Of a stretch of 64,000 nt of DNA, positions 22,734 through 36,653 are shown piece after piece. Under the pieces are notes generated by a model that was given only the letters and a program-made list of their open reading frames with translations, did no database searches and was not told where the DNA came from. The translations under genes were made by a program, and so were the position numbers. The DNA lies in contig NW_026647271.1 in assembly GCF_950295315.1 (NCBI RefSeq), positions 1-64,000 of the forward strand, given 5' to 3'. The first letter of the stretch is position 1. Each line of letters opens with the position of its first letter. Source of the DNA: Erinaceus europaeus (lineage: Eukaryota; Chordata; Mammalia; Eulipotyphla; Erinaceidae).

Positions 22734-23818
22734 AAACACATAGAGAAAATATACAGGTAATATACATGTACACATGTGTCGGTGTATCCACTTTGTAAAT
22801 AAATGTACATGCTTTTTGTTTATCTAGTGAAGCAGACCTGCAGGGGTCTACCTTTCTCTCACCCTTCTGTGTTTCCACTCCTCTCTCCCTTTCTGTCCTA
22901 TGCAAGGACAGTAACAGCAACAACAATGATAAGAATAACCACAACAAAGTTCAGGCAACAAGGGCAGCCAAAGGGGAAAACATGGTCTGCAGGAGCAGTG
23001 GGTTCGTGGTGCAGGCCCCTAGCCCTGACAATAACCCTGGAGGCAATCAATCAGTCAATCAATTAGTCATTAGATAAAGAATACATAAATAAAAAATGCA
23101 GGTATTATACATGTATACATGTCTCTGTGTTTCTACTGAGTCAAATGAAAATGTGCTTTATTTATTTAGTGAAGCAGATCTTCAGGGGGCCTATCTTTCT
23201 CTCCCCCATCTCTCTTTAACCTCCTCTTTCCATTTTTCTCTGTTCTCCGCAAGGACAGTAACTATCACAACAACAATAATAATATTATTAATAACCACAA
23301 TATTCAAGCCACAAGGGCAGCAAAAGGGGAAAAATGCAACATAGGACCAGTGGATTAGTGGTACTGGCACTGCGCTATGGCAATAACCCTTTGTGGCAAT
23401 AAATAAATAAATAAATAATACAAGTATTATACAAGAATATGTCCCAGTGTGTGTTTCCACTGTGTAAACGTAAAAGCACTTTTATTTACTTATATTTATT
23501 TTATTTGTTTCTTACCTATCCAAGAGAATTTCTTTTCATTGCTAAAAAAATGTCACATTAAGCTTAGCAGGTGGTGCCTCACCTGGTTAAGCACTCATGT
23601 TAAACTGTAGGAGGACCTGGGTTCAAGACCCTGGTTCCGACCTGCAGTGGGAAATCTTTACAAGTGGTGCAGATGTGCTGCAGGTATCTCTCTGGTTCTC
23701 AAAATCTCTATCCCTCCCTTGTCTCTCAATTCTTGACTGTCCATTCCAAAAAATAAATCAAGATAATAGAAAGCAAAGACAAAAAAAGAAGATGAAGGAG
23801 AAGAAGAAGAAGAAGAAG

Positions 23819-23850
<32 letters not shown>

Positions 23851-24444
23851 GAAAAAGGCAAAATGAAATATCCCAATATTTCAAGGGGCTGCTCAGAACA
23901 ATGCTTTCCTTATTATGATCCTCACAGCATACCATATTCAGAAAGGGAAAAGACACCGCGTTTTTTTAACCCAGTTTATTTAATACATTTATTCATTTAT
24001 TTATTGAGGTGTTAATGTTTTACATTCGACAGAAGACAAGGGCTCTTATGCCAGAGGTCTCAAGTACCCCTAGATGGCTCTGTGCCTCTACAAAACCAAT
24101 CGATCAACCCGTGCATCACTCGATCCTTCCATCCATCCATCCATCCATCCAACTATCCATCGACAATCAACCAAGCTAAGTACAAAAGGAGATATAACCT
24201 TGAATGATAAAGACAGTCAAGCCTGCACAGATACGTTGCCAACTGGGCAGTTTGGCTGAATAGGGCAAAGGAGCTGATCCAGGGAATGTGGTGGGGCGTG
24301 TGGGTGTGGGTGGGGTGAGCAGGTGAGCCTGTGAGCTGGGTCACGTCAGGGACGCGGAGGGGGGGTGTGGGCAGCTGTCACAGGTGAAATGTCAAAAGCG
24401 CTCTAGCTGGTGATCAGGGCACCCGGAAGTGAGTAGAGAAAAGA
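20357..24444 (+). repeat. Macrosatellite unit 6 (4088 bp)
   Basis: Full unit with the common core layout. A-tract near 22032 is among the longest. In the GAA tract the sequence reads GACAAAAAAAGAAG then GAAGGAGAAG (23778-23850). TA run about 22697-22729. Confidence 0.95.
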
Positions 24445-26760
24445 GGAGAGGAGCTGACAGGAGAGGAGAGGAGAGGACAGGAGAGGACAGGAGAGGACAG
24501 GACAGAACAGTAGAGAACAGTAGAGGACAGGAGAGGAACTGAGAAACCCACATGGACAGAGGTAGCATACCGGCATCCAGCAAGACAGGCAGGCATGTAG
24601 GTAGCTGTAGCCGGGTTCCCTGGCTCCTGGGCGCACCTCCTCCTTTGCTCTCTTGGCTGCCAGCCCCGAGGTCCGTCGTCGGTCAGCGCTGTCCTCCCGT
24701 TCTTCGGTCCCTCGGTGCCAGGGCCCAGGGGTCTGGTTGCTGCCGCCTGACATAGTGGCAGGACAGTTGGGCTGCCCAGTGCCAGTGCGCATGCACACAG
24801 AATCCTGGGGGGGGGGGACATCACAGAGGGCTCGAGAGGTTGCTAGGCCACGAGGACCCCGCCCACCCAGTTGACCCCTAGGGAGGCAGTGGTGGTGGCA
24901 GCAGCCATGACACCCACCCTGAACTTGATCTGAGGTGTGGTGGCCAGCCACCAGAGCCAGAGCCCCAGGCAAAAGCCAGCGCAGGTGGGCAGGGCTCTGA
25001 GGCAAGCGGCACGGTGGGGGCGTGTCCGGGGGCGGGGCCGGCATCTGACAGCCCAGGGCTGGGGTCCAAGGGCCGCCAGGCCCCTGTCCAAGCAAGTGCA
25101 CTGACACACAGACAGACTGACTGACTGACAGCCCCCAACCCACAGACACCCCCCAGGGCCCTGGGAGCCCTGAGCTGCCCCGGATCTGGCGGGCAGCCAC
25201 CTGGACACAGGCCTCCATAGTGGAGGCCCCTGTAGACCCCGTTGCCTGCTGACAGCGGCCCTCCTCCCCCTCCCTCTACCCCTCCCCGTCCCCTTCCTCA
25301 TCCTCAGAGGGACTCACTCAGGGCCCTTGGCCTAGGCAAGCCAGGGCTGCTGCTCTGGCTGCTGCAGCTGCTATCCAGTGGGTGGGTGCAGGTATCTGGC
25401 CCTGTCAGTTCCTGATTGTTGGGACCTGCCTGCCTCCAGCTAAACCCATTCTCCAGTCCAGCCCCCTCCCCCTCCTCCGCAAGGATGCCCCCTTTTCCCC
25501 TTGCCCCCTGTCCCCCAGCTCCCCAACTGTCATCTACTGTTTGCCTCCTTTCCTGCCAGCCTGATGCTGCCCTCCAGCCCTGGGCCAGCCCAGCTGCCAT
25601 CTTCACCATCCTGCAGGGGGACCTGCCCTAACGCCCTGCCACCACAGGCACACACAGCCCTGCACCTATTCAGGGGCTCCCCTGCCTGCAGCCTGCCCCC
25701 CAAACAGTCTCCTTCTGCCCCTCAACCCCCTTCTACCCCCTGTCAGGGCCCCTCACACACACCTGGGCATGAGTATCCCACACATGCACATCTCTCCCCT
25801 CCCCCTCCACTCCATTTGCACTAAGGATGGGAAGAGTCTTTTTCTCTGGGTATCCCCAGAGGAGTTGGGTCTGTCCAATGTCCTGGGGAGCCGGAACTGC
25901 AAACAATCTACAATGTAACATTTGGATCTCAGGCAACCCAATCCCAAGTGCGCTGTGCAAGCCTAGGACTGGCGAAAACACCCCACTCTGAGCACAAGGA
26001 TTGCCTGGGGCAGTGGCTCCTCAGTGGACTCAGAGACAGGCAGAGGCAGACAGCGTTTTCAGGTTCAAAACCTGTACTTCCCAGAACCTGGTCCATCAGT
26101 AAGGTAAAAAAAAAAAAAAAAAAGGCTTTTTTTTTTTCCACTGGTTGACTCTCCTGTGTGATGCCTGTTTCTCAGTGAAACAAGGGAAAAATCTTTTTGG
26201 GAGGGAGCAGGACCAAGTTGCAGGCAGGTGGACTCCGTGGAGGGTGGATGGGTAGATGGACCATGCCCTGGCTCTAGAGCCCCAGCTGCTGTTCCAGGCG
26301 CTCTCTGATTCCAGAGATCCCCCTGTGTCTTCTCATGACACTATTTCCAAGACTGATCCTCAGGATATTGAGGATTCAAAAAATAGACAGGTCTTATTGC
26401 TGTAAAAAGGAAATCCAGGGAGGTTGGGCGGAATGTCAGAGGGTTAAGAGGTGGTGGAGCAAACGAGGGGACAGGCAGAAGGATCTGCGGTATGGCCCCA
26501 AGACCCCCACCTGCAGGGGAGTAGCTTTACAGGGGGTGAAGCAGATCTTCAGGGGTGCTTTCTCTTCCACCTCTGACTTTCCCCTCCCCTATCCCTTTCT
26601 CTCTGTCCTATGTAAGGACAGTAACAACAACAACAATAAGAAGAAGCACAACAGTGATCAAGGAACAAAGGCAGCAAAAGGAGAATAAATGGTCTGCAGG
26701 AGCAGTGGATTCCAGGTATATGTATTGAGCACCGGCAGTGACCCTGGATGCAATAAATAA

Positions 26761-26810
<50 letters not shown>

Positions 26811-28504
26811 AAACACATAGATAAAATATACAGGTAATATACATGTACACATGTGTCGGTGTATCCACTTTGTAAATAAATGTACATGCTTTTTGTTTAT
26901 CTAGTGAAGCAGACCTGCAGGGGTCTACCTTTCTCTCACCCTTCTGTGTTTCCACTCCTCTCTCCCTTTCTGTCCTATGCAAGGACAGTAACAGCAACAA
27001 CAATGATAAGAATAACCACAACAAAGTTCAGGCAACAAGGGCAGCCAAAGGGGAAAACATGGTCTGCAGGAGCAGTGGGTTCGTGGTGCAGGCCCCTAGC
27101 CCTGACAATAACCCTGGAGGCAATCAATCAGTCAATCAATTAGTCATTAGATAAAGAATACATAAATAAAAAATGCAGGTATTATACATGTATACATGTC
27201 TCTGTGTTTCTACTGAGTCAAATGAAAATGTGCTTTATTTATTTAGTGAAGCAGATCTTCAGGGGGCCTATCTTTCTCTCCCCCATCTCTCTTTAACCTC
27301 CTCTTTCCATTTTTCTCTATTCTCCGCAAGGACAGTAACTATCACAACAACAATAATAATATTATTAATAACCACAATATTCAAGCCACAAGGGCAGCAA
27401 AAGGGGAAAAATGGAACATAGGACCAGTGGATTAGTGGTACTGGCACTGCGCTATGGCAATAACCCTTTGTGGCAATAAATAAATAAATAAATAATACAA
27501 GTATTATACAAGAATATGTCCCAGTGTGTGTTTCCACTGTGTAAACGTAAAAGCACTTTTATTTACTTATATTTATTTTATTTGTTTCTTATCTATCCAA
27601 GAGAATTTCTTTTCATTGCTAAAAAAATGTCACATTAAGCTTAGCAGGTGGTGCCTCACCTGGTTAAGCACTCATGTTAAACTGTAGGAGGACCTGGGTT
27701 CAAGACCCTGGTTCCGACCTGCAGTGGGAAATCTTTACAAGTGGTGCAGATGTGCTGCAGGTATCTCTCTGGTTCTCAAAATCTCTATCCCTCCCTTGTC
27801 TCTCAATTCTTGACTGTCCATTCCAAAAAATAAATCAAGATAATAGAAAGCAAAGAAAAAAAAAAGAAGATGAAGAAGAAGAAGAAGAAGAAGAAGAAGA
27901 AGAAGAAGGCAAAATGAAATATCCCAATATTTCAAGGGGCTGCTCAGAACAATGCTTTCCTTATTATGATCCTCACAACATACCATATTCAGAAAGGGAA
28001 AAGACACCGCGTTTTTTTTAACCCAGTTTATTTAATACATTTATTCATTTATTTATTGAGGTGTTAATGTTTTACATTCGACAGAAGACAAGGGCTCTTA
28101 TGCCAGAGGTCTCAAGTACCCCTAGATGGCTCTGTGCCTCTACAAAACCAATCGATCAACCCGTGCATCACTCGATCCTTCCATCCATCCATCCATCCAT
28201 CCATCCATCCAACTATCCATCTACAATCAACCAAGCTAAGTACAAAAGGAGATATAACCTTGAATGATAAAGACAGTCAAGCCTGCACAGATACGTTGCC
28301 AACTGGGCAGTTTGGCTGAATAGGGCAGAGGAGCTGATCCAGGGAATGTGGTGGGGCGTGTGGGTGTGGGTGGGGTGAGCAGGTGAGCCTGTGAGCTGGG
28401 TCACGTCAGGGACGCGGAGGGGGGGTGTGGGCAGCTGTCACAGGTGAAATGTCAAAAGCGCTCTAGCTGGTGATCAGGGCACCCGGAAGTGAGTAGAGAA
28501 AAGA
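24445..28504 (+). repeat. Macrosatellite unit 7 (4060 bp)
   Basis: Shortened purine tract at the start, the longest TA run of the core (about 26764-26806), a short GAA tract (27868-27908) and a lengthened CATC tract (28180-28210). It shares CAGCTAAACCCATTC (25438) with units 8 and 9, a group-specific change. Confidence 0.95.
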
Positions 28505-30832
28505 GGAGAGGAGCTGACTGGAGAGGAGAGGAGAGGAGAGGAGAGGAGAGGACAGGAGAGGACAGGAGAGAACAGTAGAGAACAGTAGAGGACAGGAGAG
28601 GACAGGAGAGGAACTGAGAAACCCACATGGACAGAGGTAGCATACCGGCATCCAGCAAGACAGGCAGGCATGTAGGTAGCTGTAGCCGGGTTCCCTGGCT
28701 CCTGGGCGCACCTCCTTCTTTGCTCTCTTGGCTGCCAGCCCCGAGGTCCGTCGTCGGTCAGCGCTGTCCTCCCGTTCTTCGGTCCCTCGGTGCCAGGGCC
28801 CAGGGTTCTGGTTGCTGCCGCCTCACATAGTGGCAGGACAGTTGGGCTGCCCAGTGCCAGTGCGCATGCACACAGAATCCTGGGGGGGGGGACATCACAG
28901 AGGGCTCGAGAGGTTGCTAGGCCACGAGGACCCCGCCCACCCAGTTGACCCCTAGGGAGGCAGTGGTGGTGGCAGCAGCCATGACACCCACCCTGAACTT
29001 GATCTGAGGTGTGGTGGCCAGCCACCAGAGCCAGAGCCCCAGGCAAAAGCCAGCGCAGGTGGGCAGGGCTCTGAGGCAAGCGGCACGGTGGGGGCGTGTC
29101 CGGGGGCGGGGCCGGCATCTGACAGCCCAGGGCTGGGGTCCAAGGGCCGCGAGGCCCTTGTCCAAGCAAGTGCACTGACACACAGACAGACTGACTGACT
29201 GACAGCCCCCAACCCACAGACACCCCCCAGGGCCCTGGGAGCCCTGAGCTGCCCCGGATCTGGCGGGCAGCCACCTGGACACAGGCCTCCATAGTGGAGG
29301 CCCCTGTAGACCCCGTTGCCTGCTGACAGCGGCCCTCCTCCCCCTCCCTCTACCCCTCCCCGTCCCCTTCCTCATCCTCAGAGGGACTCACTCAGGGCCC
29401 TTGGCCTAGGCAAGCCAGGGCTGTTGCTCTGGCTGCTGCAGCTGCTATCCAGTGGGTGGGTGCAGGTATCTGGCCCTGTCAGTTCCTGATTCTTGGGACC
29501 TGCCTGCCTCCAGCTAAACCCATTCTCCAGTCCAGCCCCCTCCCCCTCCTCCGCAAGGATGCCCCCTTTTCCCCTTGCCCCCTGTCCCCCAGCTCCCCAA
29601 CTGTCATCTACTGTTTGCCTCCTTTCCTGCCAGCCTGCTGCTGCCCTCCAGCCCTGGGCCAGCCCAGCTGCCATCTTCACCATCCTGCAGGGGGACCTGC
29701 CCTAACGCCCTGCCACCACAGGCACACACAGCCCTGCACCTATGCAGGGGCTCCCCTGCCTGCAGCCTGCCCCCCAAACAGTCTCCTTCTGCCCCTCAAC
29801 CCCCTTCTACCCCCTGTCAGGGCCCCTCACACACACCTGGGCATGAGTATCCCACACATGCACATCTCTCCCCTCCCCCTCCACTCCATTTGCACTAAGG
29901 ATGGGAAGAGTCTTTTTCTCTGGGTATCCCCAGAGGAGTTGGGTCTGTCCAATGTCCTGGGGAGCCGGAACTGCAAACAATCTACAATGTAACATTTGGA
30001 TCTCAGGCAACCCAATCCCAAGTGCGCTGTGCAAGCCTAGGACTGGCGAAAACACCCCACTCTGAGCACAAGGACTGCCTGGGGCAGTGGCTCCTCAGTG
30101 GACTCAGAGACAGGCAGAGGCAGACAGCGTTTTCAGGTTCAAAACCTGTACTTCCCAGAACCTGGTCCATCAGTAAGGTAAAAAAAAAAAAAAAAAAGGC
30201 TTTTTTTTTTTTTCCACTGGTTGACTCTCCTGTGTGATGCCTGTTTCTCAGTGAAACAAGGGAAAAATCTTTTTGGGAGGGAGCAGGACCAAGTTGCAGG
30301 CAGGTGGACTCCGTGGAGGGTGGATGGGTAGATGGACCATGCCCTGGCCCTAGAGCCCCAGCTGCTGTTCCAGGCGCTCTCTGATTCCAGAGATCCCCCT
30401 GTGTCTTCTCATGACACTATTTCCAAGACTGATCCTCAGGATATTGAGGATTCAAAAAATAGACAGGTCTTATTGCTGTAAAAAGGAAATCCAGGGAGGT
30501 TGGGCGGAATGTCAGAGGGTTAAGAGGTGGTGGAGCAAACGAGGGGACAGGCAGAAGGATCTGCGGTATGGCCCCCAGACCCCCACCTGCAGGGGAGTAG
30601 CTTTACAGGGGGTGAAGCAGATCTTCAGGGGTGCTTTCTCTTCCACCTTTGACTTTCCCCTCCCCTATCCCTTTCTCTCTGTCCTATGTAAGGACAGTAA
30701 CAACAACAACAATAAGAAGAAGCACAACAGTGATCAAGGAACAAAGGCAGCAAAAGGAGAATAAATGGTCTGCAGGAGCAGTGGATTCCAGGTATATGTA
30801 TTGAGCACCGGCAGTGACCCTGGATGCAATAA

Positions 30833-30892
<60 letters not shown>

Positions 30893-31973
30893 AAACACAT
30901 AGAGAAAATATACAGGTAATATACATGTACACATGTGTCGGTGTATCCACTTTGTAAATAAATGTACATGCTTTTTGTTTATCTAGTGAAGCAGACCTGC
31001 AGGGGTCTACCTTTCTCTCACCCTTCTGTGTTTCCACTCCTCTCTCCCTTTCTGTCCTATGCAAGGACAGTAACAGCAACAACAATGATAAGAATAACCA
31101 CAACAAAGTTCAGGCAACAAGGGCAGCCAAAGGGGAAAACATGGTCTGCAGGAGCAGTGGGTTCGTGGTGCAGGCCCCTAGCCCTGACAATAACCCTGGA
31201 GGCAATCAATCAGTCAATCAATTAGTCATTAGATAAAGAATACATAAATAAAAAATGCAGGTATTATACATGTATACATGTCTCTGTGTTTCTACTGAGT
31301 CAAATGAAAATGTGCTTTATTTATTTAGTGAAGCAGATCTTCAGGGGGCCTATCTTTCTCTCCCCCATCTCTCTTTAACCTCCTCTTTCCATTTTTCTCT
31401 GTTCTCCGCAAGGACAGTAACTATCACAACAACAATAATAATATTATTAATAACCACAATATTCAAGCCACAAGGGCAGCAAAAGGGGAAAAATGGAACA
31501 TAGGACCAGTGGATTAGTGGTACTGGCACTGCGCTATGGCAATAACCCTTTGTGGCAATAAATAAATAAATAAATAATACAAGTATTATACAAGAATATG
31601 TCCCAGTGTGTGTTTCCACTGTGTAAACGTAAAAGCACTTTTATTTACTTATATTTATTTTATTTGTTTCTTACCTAGCCAAGAGAATTTCTTTTCATTG
31701 CTAAAAAAATGTCACATTAAGCTTAGCAGGTGGTGCCTCACCTGGTTAAGCACTCATGTTAAACTGTAGGAGGACCTGGGTTCAAGAGCCTGGTTCCGAC
31801 CTGCAGTGGGAAATCTTTACAAGTGGTGCAGATGTGCTGCAGGTATCTCTCTGGTTCTCAAAATCTCTATCCCTCCCTTGTCTCTCAATTCTTGACTGTC
31901 CATTCCAAAAAATAAATCAAGATAATAGAAAGCAAAGAAAAAAAAAAAGAAGATGAAGAAGAAGAAGAAGAAG

Positions 31974-32005
<32 letters not shown>

Positions 32006-32600
32006 GAAGAAGGCAAAATGAGATATCCCAATATTTCAAGGGGCTGCTCAGAACAATGCTTTCCTTATTATGATCCTCACAGCATACCATATTCAGAAAG
32101 GGAAAAGACACCGCGTTTTTTTTAACCCAGTTTATTTAATACATTTATTCATTTATTTATTGAGGTGTTAATGTTTTACATTCGACAGAAGACAAGGGCT
32201 CTTATGCCAGAGGTCTCAAGTACCCCTAGATGGCTCTCTGCCTCTACAAAACCAATCGATCAACCCGTGCATCACTCGATCCTTCCATCCATCCATCCAT
32301 CCATCCAACTATCCATCGACAATCAACCAAGCTAAGTACAAAAGGAGATATAACCTTGAATGATAAAGACAGTCAAGCCTGCACAGATACGTTGCCAACT
32401 GGGCAGTTTGGCTGAATAGGGCAGAGGAGCTGATCCAGGGAATGTGGTGGGGCGTGTGGGTGTGGGTGGGGTGAGCAGGTGAGCCTGTGAGCTGGGTCAC
32501 GTCAGGGACGCGGAGGGGGGGTGTGGGCAGCTGTCACAGGTGAAATGTCAAAAGCGCTCTAGCTGGTGATCAGGGCACCCGGAAGTGAGTAGAGAAAAGA
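28505..32600 (+). repeat. Macrosatellite unit 8 (4096 bp, longest core unit)
   Basis: Its purine tract begins with an expanded pure GGAGA run (28520-28552). TA run 30845-30880, followed by TATGTATGTATA. It shares the AGCTAAACCC variant with units 7 and 9. Confidence 0.95.
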
Positions 32601-35600
32601 GGAGAGGAGCTGACAGGAGAGGAGAGGAGAGGACAGGAGAGGACAGGAGAGGACAGGAGAGAACAGTAGAGAACAGTAGAGGACAGGAGAGGAACTGAGA
32701 AACCCACATGGACAGAGGTAGCATACCGGCATCCAGCAAGACAGGCAGGCATGTAGGTAGCTGTAGCCGGGTTCCCTGGCTCCTGGGCGCACCTCCTCCT
32801 TTGCTCTCTTGGCTGCCAGCCCCGAGGTCCGTCGTCGGTCAGCGCTGTCCTCCCGTTCTTCGGTCCCTCGGTGCCAGGGCCCAGGGGTCTGGTTGCTGCC
32901 GCCTGACATAGTGGCAGGACAGTTGGGCTGCCCAGTGCCAGTGCGCATGCACACAGAATCCTGGGGGGGGGACATCACAGAGGGCTCGAGAGGTTGCTAG
33001 GCCACGAGGACCCCGCCCACCCAGTTGACCCCTAGGGAGGCAGTGGTGGTGGCAGCAGCCATGACACCCACCCTGAACTTGATCTGAGGTGTGGTGGCCA
33101 GCCACCAGAGCCAGAGCCCCAGGCAAAAGCCAGCGCAGGTGGGCAGGGCTCTGAGGCAAGCGGCACGGTGGGGGCGTGTCCGGGGGCGGGGCCGGCATCT
33201 GACAGCCCAGGGCTGGGGTCCAAGGGCCACCAGGCCCCTGTCCAAGCAAGTGCACTGACACACAGACAGACTGACTGACTGACAGCCCCCAACCCACAGA
33301 CACCCCCCAGGGCCCTGGGAGCCCTGAGCTGCCCCGGATCTGGCGGGCAGCCACCTGGACACAGGCCTCCATAGTGGAGGCCCCTGTAGACCCCGTTGCC
33401 TGCTGACAGCGGCCCTCCTCCCCCTCCCTCTACCCCTCCCCGTCCCCTTCCTCATCCTCAGAGGGACTCACTCAGGGCCCTTGGCCTAGGCAAGCCAGGG
33501 CTGCTGCTCTGGCTGCTGCAGCTGCTATCCAGTGGGTGGGTGCAGGTATCTGGCCCTGTCAGTTCCTGATTGTTGGGACCTGCCTGCCTCCAGCTAAACC
33601 CATTCTCCAGTCCAGCCCCCTCCCCCTCCTCCGCAAGGATGCCCCCTTTTCCCCTTGCCCCCTGTCCCCCAGCTCCCCAACTGTCATCTACTGTTTGCCT
33701 CCTTTCCTGCCAGCCTGCTGCTGCCCTCCAGCCCTGGGCCAGCCCAGCTGCCATCTTCACCATCCTGCAGGGGGACCTGCCCTAACGCCCTGCCACCACA
33801 GGCACACACAGCCCTGCACCTATTCAGGGGCTCCCCTGCCTGCAGCCTGTCCCCCAAACAGTCTCCTTCTGCCCCTCAACCCCCTTCTACCCCCTGTCAG
33901 GGCCCCTCACACACACCTGGGCATGAGTATCCCACACATGCACATCTCTCCCCTCCCCCTCCACTCCATTTGCACTAAGGATGGGAAGAGTCTTTTTCTC
34001 TGGGTATCCCCAGAGGAGTTGGGTCTGTCCAATGTCCTGGGGAGCCGGAAATGCAAACAATCTACAATGTAACATTTGGATCTCAGGCAACCCAATCCCA
34101 AGTGCGCTGTGCAAGCCTAGGACTGGCGAAAACACCCCACTCTGAGCACAAGGATTGCCTGGGGCAGTGGCTCCTCAGTGGACTCAGAGACAGGCAGAGG
34201 CAGACAGCGTTTTCAGGTTCAAAACCTGTACTTCCCAGAACCTGGTCCATCAGTAAGGTAAAAAAAAAAAAAAAAAAAGGCTTTTTTTTTTTCCACTGGC
34301 TGACTCTCCTGTGTGATGCCTGTTTCTCAGTGAAACAAGGGAAAAATCTTTTTGGGAGGGAGCAGGACCAAGTTGCAGGCAGGTGGACTCCGTGGAGGGT
34401 GGATGGGTAGATGGACCATGCCCTGGCTCTAGAGCCCCAGCTGCTGTTCCAGGCGCTCTCTGATTCCAGAGATCCCCCTGTGTCTTCTCATGACACTATT
34501 TCCAAGACTGATCCTCAGGATATTGAGGATTCAAAAAATAGACAGGTCTTATTGCTGTAAAAAGGAAATCCAGGGAGGTTGGGCGGAATGTCAGAGGGTT
34601 AAGAGGTGGTGGAGCAAACGAGGGGACAGGCAGAAGGATCTGCGGTATGGCCCCCAGACCCCCACCTGCAGGGGAGTAGCTTTACAGGGGGTGAAGCAGA
34701 TCTTCAGGGGTGCTTTCTCTTCCACCTCTGACTTTCCCCTCCCCTATCCCTTTCTCTCTGTCCTATGTAAGGACAGTAACAACAACAACAATAAGAAGAA
34801 GCACAACAGTGATCAAGGAACAAAGGCAGCAAAAGGAGAATAAATGGTCTGCAGGAGCAGTGGATTCCAGGTATATGTATTGAGCACCGGCAGTGACCCT
34901 GGATGCAATAAATAAATACATACATATATATATATATATATATATGTATAAACACATAGATAAAATATACAGGTAATATACATGTACACATGTGTCGGTG
35001 TATCCACTTTGTAAATAAATGTACATGCTTTTTGTTTATCTAGTGAAGCAGACCTGCAGGGGTCTACCTTTCTCTCACCCTTCTGTGTTTCCACTCCTCT
35101 CTCCCTTTCTGTCCTATGCAAGGACAGTAACAGCAACAACAATGATAAGAATAACCACAACAAAGTTCAGGCAACAAGGGCAGCCAAAGGGGAAACCATG
35201 GTCTGCAGGAGCAGTGGGTTCGTGGTGCAGGCCCCTAGCCCTGACAATAACCCTGGAGGCAATCAATCAGTCAATCAATTAGTCATTAGATAAAGAATAC
35301 ATAAATAAAAAATGCAGGTATTATACATGTATACTTGTCTCTGTGTTTCTACTGAGTCAAATGAAAATGTGCTTTATTTATTTAGTGAAGCAGATCTTCA
35401 GGGGGCCTATCTTTCTCTCCCCCATCTCTCTTTAACCTCCTCTTTCCATTTTTCTCTGTTCTCCGCAAGGACAGTAACTATCACAACAACAATAATAATA
35501 TTATTAATAACCACAATATTCAAGCCACAAGGGCAGCAAAAGGGGAAAAATGGAACATAGGACCAGTGGATTAGTGGTACTGGCACTGCGCTATGGCAAT

Positions 35601-36653
35601 AACCCTTTGTGGCAATAAATAAATAAATAAATAATACAAGTATTATGCAAGAATATGGCCCAGTGTGTGTTTCCACTGTGTAAACGTAAAAGCACTTTTA
35701 TTTACTTATATTTATTTTATTTGTTTCTTACCTATCCAAGAGAATTTCTTTTCATTGCTAAAAAAATGTCACATTAAGCTTAGCAGGTGGTGCCTCACCT
35801 GGTTAAGCACTCATGTTAAACTGTAGGAGGACCTGGGTTCAAGACCCTGGTTCCGACCTGCAGTGGGAAATCTTTACAAGTGGTGCAGATGTGCTGCAGG
35901 TATCTCTCTGGTTCTCAAAATCTCTATCCCTCCCTTGTCTCTCAATTCTTGACTGTCCATTCCAAAAAATAAATCAAGATAATAGAAAGCAATGAAAAAA
36001 AAAAGAAGATGAAGAAGAAGAAGAAGAAGAAGAAGAAGAAGAAGAAGAAGAAGAAGAAGAAGAAGGCAAAATGAAATATCCCAATATTTCAAGGGGCTGC
36101 TCAGAACAATGCTTTCCTTATTATGATCCTCACAGCATACCATATTCAGAAAGGGAAAAGACACCGCGTTTTTTTTAACCCAGTTTATTTAATACATTTA
36201 TTCATTTATTTATTGAGGTGTTAATGTTTTACATTCGACAGAAGACAAGGGCTCTTATGCCAGAGGTCTCAAGTACCCCTAGATGGCTCTCTGCCTCTAC
36301 AAAACCAATCGATCAACCCGTGCATCACTCGATCCTTCCATCCATCCATCCATCCATCCAACTATCCATCGACAATCAACCAAGCTAAGTACAAAAGGAG
36401 ATATAACCTTGAATGATAAAGACAGTCAAGCCTGCACAGATACGTTGCCAACTGGGCAGTTTGGCTGAATAGGGCAGAGGAGCTGATCCAGGGAATGTGG
36501 TGGGGCGTGTGGGTGTGGGTGGGGTGAGCAGGTGAGCCTGTGAGCTGGGTCACGTCAGGGACGCGGAGGGGGGGTGTGGGAAGCTGTCACAGGTGAAATG
36601 TCAAAAGCGCTCTAGCTGGTGATCAGGGCACCCGGAAGTGAGTAGAGAAAAGA
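32601..36653 (+). repeat. Macrosatellite unit 9 (4053 bp)
   Basis: Full unit. Short TA run (34924-34946). It has AAATGCAAAC (34049) like units 1 and 2, though its head and AGCTAAACCC variant group it with units 7 and 8, another sign of exchange between units. Confidence 0.95.
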